Assembly: GCA_937925895.1 (NCBI GenBank)
Contig: CALANC010000365.1
Span: 1 to 10,286, forward strand
DNA length: 10,286 nt
From: an uncultured Desulfobacterales bacterium
GTDB taxonomy: Bacteria; Desulfobacterota; Desulfobacteria; Desulfobacterales; UBA11574
Direction: 5' to 3'
A program made the position numbers and the translations under genes. Below the pieces are notes generated by a model. The model was given only the letters and a program-made list of their open reading frames with translations, was not told the origin of the DNA and searched no databases. Shown here one piece after another: positions 7,918 through 10,286 of this stretch. Positions within the stretch are counted from its first letter, which is position 1, and each line of letters opens with the position of its first letter.

Positions 7918-8103
7918 TCATTCCTGGTCTTCTTCGTACCTTATGGCATCATGAGGGCAGGCCGGAATACATATCCCGTCCAAGTCACATTTAGTCTCAT
8001 CAATTGTTGCTAAACCATCCACAATAGATATGGCTTTTTCAGGACAAATTACCACGCAATTTCCAGATGTTCGACATTTTTCCGGATCAACAACGATCTT
8101 CAT
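7918..8103 (-). CDS. Small 2x[Fe-S] ferredoxin with altered cluster motifs
   Basis: This 61-residue protein has the two-fold symmetric layout of a bacterial 2[4Fe-4S] ferredoxin: C10...C16-x3-C20-P and C39...C45-x3-C49-P. In both motifs the second cysteine of the usual CxxCxxCxxxCP is missing. It is serine in the first (S13, CRTSGNC) and aspartate in the second (D42, CDLDGIC). Aspartate at this place is known from Pyrococcus furiosus ferredoxin and from a Desulfovibrio africanus ferredoxin, where the cluster converts between 3Fe and 4Fe forms. I infer labile or 3Fe-type clusters here. It is a cytoplasmic electron carrier. The start has TTAGGA upstream. It sits between the broken peroxiredoxin and a ferritin-like gene and could donate electrons to the diiron proteins, which carry no rubredoxin domain; that pairing is a guess. 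Confidence 0.88.
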   Translation of the reverse strand: MKIVVDPEKCRTSGNCVVICPEKAISIVDGLATIDETKCDLDGICIPACPHDAIRYEEDQE

Positions 8104-8153
8104 GTTATCCTAACCTTGTGTTTGAGAAACTGTAATAACAGTGAGAAATTGGG

Positions 8154-8386
8154 TTACAGTTTTTTGACATTAGAAGCCAGGTACTCGGAAACGCCTTCAG
8201 CCGTCGGTCTCATGCCGCTGTCGCCCTTTTGCCAGCCTGCTGGACAGACCTCACCATGTTCTTCCGTAAACTGTAGAGCATCAACCCTCTATAATCAGAC
8301 AACTTAAAATTATCTTCGATAACACCATTCGGCATAACGGCAGGCGCAACGAAATCCGGTGCTTCTGTTGTAACCAATGCGCCCAT
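8154..8386 (-). pseudogene. Peroxiredoxin (AhpC/Prx type) with internal deletion and frameshift
   Basis: The 5' part reads MGALVTTEAPDFVAPAV and continues to KLSDYRG (about 34 residues), a typical start of a 2-Cys peroxiredoxin. It has a good ribosome-binding site, AAAAGGAGAAC. Immediately after that the sequence jumps to the C-terminal end of the same family in another frame: DALQFTEEHGEVCPAGWQKG, then PTAEGVSEYLASNVKKL and a stop. About 120-130 central residues are missing, including the peroxidatic cysteine region. The join lies near 8283-8289. Because the total is not a multiple of three, the start frame instead ends at a TGA at 8210-8212 after 58 codons. The resolving cysteine (EVCP) survives only out of frame. 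The product cannot be an active peroxiredoxin. Alternatives are an assembly collapse or a genuine recent deletion. It lies between the DUF2156 gene and the ferredoxin gene. Confidence 0.85.
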
Positions 8387-8390
8387 GATG

Positions 8391-8397
8391 TTCTCCT
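8391..8397 (-). promoter_or_regulatory. Ribosome-binding site of the broken peroxiredoxin
   Basis: The minus strand reads AAGGAGAACATC before the ATG at 8386. The signal is intact, so the truncated 58-codon frame would still be translated if transcribed. This suggests the break is recent. Confidence 0.6.
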
Positions 8398-8409
8398 TTT
8401 TATAAAAAG

Positions 8410-8449
8410 TGTCTCAACCTAGTCACCCATAGGTGTTGTTCTTGAGACA
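8410..8449. promoter_or_regulatory. 8-bp inverted repeat upstream of peroxiredoxin
   Basis: TGTCTCAA (8410-8417) and TTGAGACA (8442-8449) are exactly complementary. The 24-nt interior can form an inner 4-bp stem (CCTA/TAGG, or alternatively CACC/GGTG). It lies about 24 nt before the peroxiredoxin start, where an operator or a leader structure would be expected. No regulator can be named. Confidence 0.4.
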
Positions 8450-8456
8450 GTGTCTT

Positions 8457-8473
8457 GGATATCGGTAATATCC
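8457..8473. terminator. Small hairpin just after the DUF2156 stop
   Basis: GGATAT and ATATCC flank a 5-nt loop, 2 nt beyond the stop codon of the DUF2156 gene. The T-rich tail (TTTTATT) is on the plus-strand side, where no gene ends, so for the minus-strand gene it would be only a weak terminator or an RNA 3'-end stabiliser. Confidence 0.25.
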
Positions 8474-8475
8474 TT

Positions 8476-9357
8476 TTATTGCCAAAAAATACGGTGTTTT
8501 TTCAGAAAATCAACCGGATTGTATGATAATTTTGCTTTACGAAGCCCTTCGTCACCAAGATCCTGTTCACGATTTACTATTTTGTGCTCGCTTCCGGAAT
8601 GATCCAGAAACATCTGGTTAATCGCCTGATAAACCCCTTTGTATGCCTGGTTTCCTTTTTCAAGGTGGATGATAAGTGTTTCATCCGACAGGCTTTCCGC
8701 TATCGTGTAAGCCACCATTTCTCGGTCTATCAGAATTGCACCTCCGTTTGCGGTGGGCAACATTTCCCAGCTTTGTAGAATCCTTGCAATAACCCTGTTT
8801 TCAGCCGATAGTGCTTCGGACGACTCACAGTCTCGCCAGGTACACCAGTCCTCCTGCATCGCCGTCGCCCTACCTATCATTTCCGTTGAAAAGGGAACAT
8901 ATTCATATTTATATTTCCTTTCGAACTGATTGAACAGATTTTTTTTTTTGTGAAATCGCCTTCCCCGAAGTTCGATAAGGTCAGATACCCGGTAAAGATA
9001 ATCCCAATGTTCTCTGGTTTCTTCTTTAATGATACGATTCCCGACATCTCTTTCCCAGAGTTGCATCAGCATCTCCGGGATACGGACGAAGACGGTCTTC
9101 TCGACAAAATATTTAGGTAAACAACTCTCCCAGGCAATCATTACCCATGGCCCCACAGGTGCCCAGTACATTTTTTCCGGAATAGTCTGTTTTATCCATA
9201 CAAGCCCATCCGACCAGGCCCAGGAAAGGCCGTACTCTTCCGCCCAACCCCACAGATTTACAAAACTGTAGTCAGATGCCTTTTGTGGGCAGGCAACAAA
9301 ATATTCCAGGTAGTCACGTTGTTTGTCCAGTGTGATCGGATCAAAATTTAACCGCAT
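8476..9357 (-). CDS. DUF2156 family protein (GNAT-like, LPG_synthase_C-related)
   Basis: This 293-residue soluble protein has no membrane segments or signal peptide. It matches the DUF2156 family (domain related to the C-terminal part of phosphatidylglycerol lysyltransferases, a double GNAT-type fold). The N-terminal half has ASDYSFVNLWGWAEEYGL (about 27-44) and WAPVGPW (65-71). The central block is DYLYRVSDLIELRGRRFHKK (119-138), followed by NLFNQF. The C-terminal half has IIHLEKGN (229-236), YKGVYQAIN and the hallmark NREQDLGDEGLRKAK (262-276). Family members presumably transfer an acyl or aminoacyl group, but the substrate is unknown and the standalone form lacks the membrane part of lysyltransferases. 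The start at 9357 has only a weak upstream signal (GCGAG). It is transcribed divergently from the rhodanese-ferritin gene and precedes the broken peroxiredoxin, 89 nt away. Confidence 0.82.
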   Translation of the reverse strand: MRLNFDPITLDKQRDYLEYFVACPQKASDYSFVNLWGWAEEYGLSWAWSDGLVWIKQTIPEKMYWAPVGPWVMIAWESCLPKYFVEKTVFVRIPEMLMQLWERDVGNRIIKEETREHWDYLYRVSDLIELRGRRFHKKKNLFNQFERKYKYEYVPFSTEMIGRATAMQEDWCTWRDCESSEALSAENRVIARILQSWEMLPTANGGAILIDREMVAYTIAESLSDETLIIHLEKGNQAYKGVYQAINQMFLDHSGSEHKIVNREQDLGDEGLRKAKLSYNPVDFLKKHRIFWQ

Positions 9358-9396
9358 GGGTTACCAACTCGCTTTAATACATATGGGTAGATTTTT

Positions 9397-9410
9397 TTAA
9401 CTTAAGTTAA
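9397..9410. promoter_or_regulatory. Perfect 14-bp palindrome, candidate operator
   Basis: TTAACTTAAGTTAA is self-complementary over all 14 positions. It lies 40 nt upstream of the DUF2156 start codon, in a position that suits a dimeric regulator. Being AT-rich, it could also occur by chance. Confidence 0.35.
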
Positions 9411-9531
9411 TTTCAACACCTCGAATTGTTTTTGGACAATCGGCACTTTAAGGTAGCAAACTTTATGCCAACATGGACAAACTTTAAAATGATGAGAAAA
9501 TGTTTGTACCGGCCAACCATATTGCCACTTG

Positions 9532-9537
9532 TATAAT
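9532..9537 (+). promoter_or_regulatory. Candidate -10 box of the rhodanese-ferritin gene
   Basis: TATAAT matches the -10 consensus exactly, 56 nt before the GTG start. No good -35 is seen at 16-18 nt upstream (the sequence there is GC-rich, near CCGGCC), so activator dependence or chance is possible. Confidence 0.35.
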
Positions 9538-9583
9538 ACCGTGCAATTTTAGTATACATAAATATAACAGACGCTAACCATAT

Positions 9584-9588
9584 GGAGG
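9584..9588 (+). promoter_or_regulatory. Ribosome-binding site that decides the GTG start
   Basis: GGAGG lies 5 nt before the GTG at 9594, ideal spacing. An ATG at 9582 is in the same frame but overlaps this GGAGG and has no Shine-Dalgarno of its own. The GTG is therefore the better start, giving VRWKQFLTP as the first residues (initiator Met in the protein). Confidence 0.7.
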
Positions 9589-9593
9589 ATAAC

Positions 9594-10286
9594 GTGCGCT
9601 GGAAACAATTTTTAACTCCGATAAAGTCCTTTGATGCTGAGGAGGCACGAAAATATTTAGCCGATAAGTCTCCTGATGCAGTAACCGTTTTAGATGTGCG
9701 TCAACCCGGTGAGTATGAAGGCGGTCATCTTCCGGGAGCCAAATTAATCCCTTTGCCTGACCTAACCGAAAGACTTGGAGAGTTAGATCCCCATAAGTCC
9801 ACCATGGTTTACTGAGCGGTGGGAGGGCGCAGCCGGGTTGCTGCCCAGATGCTGTCAGGAAAAGGTTTCGACCATATATACAACTTGTCCGGTGGAATTA
9901 AAGGATGGAAAAGTGAGACCGCTTTTGGAAAAGAAGACCTGGGGTTGGAATTCTTTACCGGAAACGAATCCCTTGCTGAAACACTCGTGGTTGCTTACTC
10001 TCTTGAGCAAGGTCTTGGAGATTTTTATCAGTCGATGATCCCCAAGGTAAAAAATGATGACGTCAAAAATCTTTTCCAAACGTTGGTTGAAATAGAGATT
10101 AAACACAAAGACAGAATTTTTGCAGAATACCTGAAGATATCAGGAGATTCAGCAACGCGAAAAGATTTCGAAAAACAGACCGTCGGAAAAGCGGTAGAAG
10201 GAGGGCTAACTACCCAAGAATATACAAATCTTTTCAAACCAGACTGGGAATCGGCAAAAGATATTATCGAACTGGCCATGTCCATA
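9594..10286 (+). CDS. Selenocysteine-containing rhodanese-ferritin fusion, 3' partial
   Basis: Read with one in-frame TGA as selenocysteine, this frame gives 231 residues and runs off the window end. Residues about 10-107 are a rhodanese domain (VLDVRQPGEYEGGHLPGA at 32-49). Its active-site loop is YUAVGGRSRVAA, with U74 exactly where the catalytic cysteine of CxxGxRS belongs, and NLSGGIKGW follows at 97-105. Residues from about 125 are a ferritin-like domain with E138 (seven before Y145) and E168-x2-H171, the first half of a diiron site; the second half should lie beyond 10286. Rhodaneses carry sulfane sulfur on this residue, so a persulfide or selenenyl sulfide chemistry combined with a diiron domain is plausible. 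If TGA were a stop, the product would be 73 residues and lack its catalytic loop. A nonsense mutation of a Cys codon is the alternative. Confidence 0.85.
9812..9858 (+). promoter_or_regulatory. Candidate bacterial SECIS element
   Basis: Right after the TGA (9813-9815) the RNA can fold into a hairpin. The upper stem is GCAGC (9829-9833) with GCTGC (9840-9844), the apical loop is CGGGTT (9834-9839), C9828 is bulged, and G9826-G9827 pair with C9845-C9846. CTGA (9812-9815) can pair with TCAG (9855-9858) at the base. The loop begins 18 nt after the TGA and has G as its second base, followed by GGU, which fits the general rules for SelB-binding bacterial SECIS elements. Confidence 0.65.

Larger units (their letters stand above)
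9358..9593. promoter_or_regulatory. Divergent intergenic region
   Basis: This region drives the DUF2156 gene to the left and the rhodanese-ferritin gene to the right. It is AT-rich and holds a 14-bp palindrome (9397-9410), repeated CAAACTTTA (9457-9465 and 9478-9486, 21 bp apart), and a perfect TATAAT (9532-9537) on the plus strand. No gene is visible in it. The spacing suggests a shared regulator, which I cannot identify. Confidence 0.45.

Noticed and set aside
8116..8307. 63-codon plus-strand frame
   Set aside because: It is antisense to the peroxiredoxin remnant, whose family identity is clear on the minus strand.
9431..9456. Possible sigma54 promoter (GGCAC ... GC) upstream of the rhodanese-ferritin gene
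   Set aside because: The spacing between GG and GC is 12 rather than 10, so it does not fit.
9582..9815. A complete 77-residue rhodanese protein ending at TGA, starting at ATG 9582
   Set aside because: It would stop on the catalytic residue and leave a coherent downstream frame unexplained. The ATG also overlaps the GGAGG that serves the GTG at 9594.
9838..10038. Separate plus-strand frame of 66 codons
   Set aside because: It overlaps the rhodanese-ferritin frame in another phase and has no family character.
1..10286. tRNA, rRNA, CRISPR array, insertion sequence or phage genes
   Set aside because: No regularly spaced repeats, transposase or integrase motifs, or tRNA-like folds were seen anywhere in the window.

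Overview
The window looks like a chromosomal segment of a sulfate-reducer-type anaerobe of the Desulfobacterota (former Deltaproteobacteria). I infer this from a DVU0772-family gene, a cluster of small rubrerythrin-like diiron proteins, a divergent ferredoxin, and what appears to be a selenocysteine-containing rhodanese. Seven intact protein genes, one small unlisted gene and one broken gene lie on the minus strand. One gene, cut by the window edge, lies on the plus strand.

Layout. Positions 1-222 are non-coding and hold a short degenerate 8-bp tandem repeat. Positions 223-5804 (minus) carry a complete 2-oxoglutarate dehydrogenase complex in the order sucA (E1), sucB (E2), lpdA (E3); sucB and lpdA are only 2 nt apart. 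A perfect 13-bp hairpin lies just upstream of sucA. Positions 5953-9357 (minus) form a redox and oxidative-stress neighbourhood. In transcription order it holds a DUF2156 protein, a peroxiredoxin broken by an internal deletion, a small ferredoxin with altered cluster motifs, a ferritin-like diiron protein, a DVU0772-family protein, a 57-residue winged-helix-like protein and a second ferritin-like diiron protein. Positions 9358-9593 are a divergent intergenic region with a 14-bp palindrome and direct repeats. From 9594 to the window end (plus) runs a rhodanese-ferritin fusion.

The most interesting item is that last gene. Its rhodanese active-site cysteine is replaced by an in-frame TGA (9813-9815). 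The frame stays open for 157 further codons, and those codons encode the rest of the rhodanese domain and the first half of a diiron ferritin-like domain. A hairpin starting just after the TGA has an apical loop 18 nt downstream with G at its second position, which fits bacterial SECIS rules. The simplest reading is a selenoprotein in which UGA encodes selenocysteine at the sulfur-transfer site.

Together the 5.9-10.3 kb region encodes three different diiron ferritin-like proteins, none with a visible rubredoxin domain, next to a ferredoxin and the remains of a thiol peroxidase. It plausibly serves peroxide and sulfur-species handling. The TCA-cycle enzymes beside it appear to be a separate unit.
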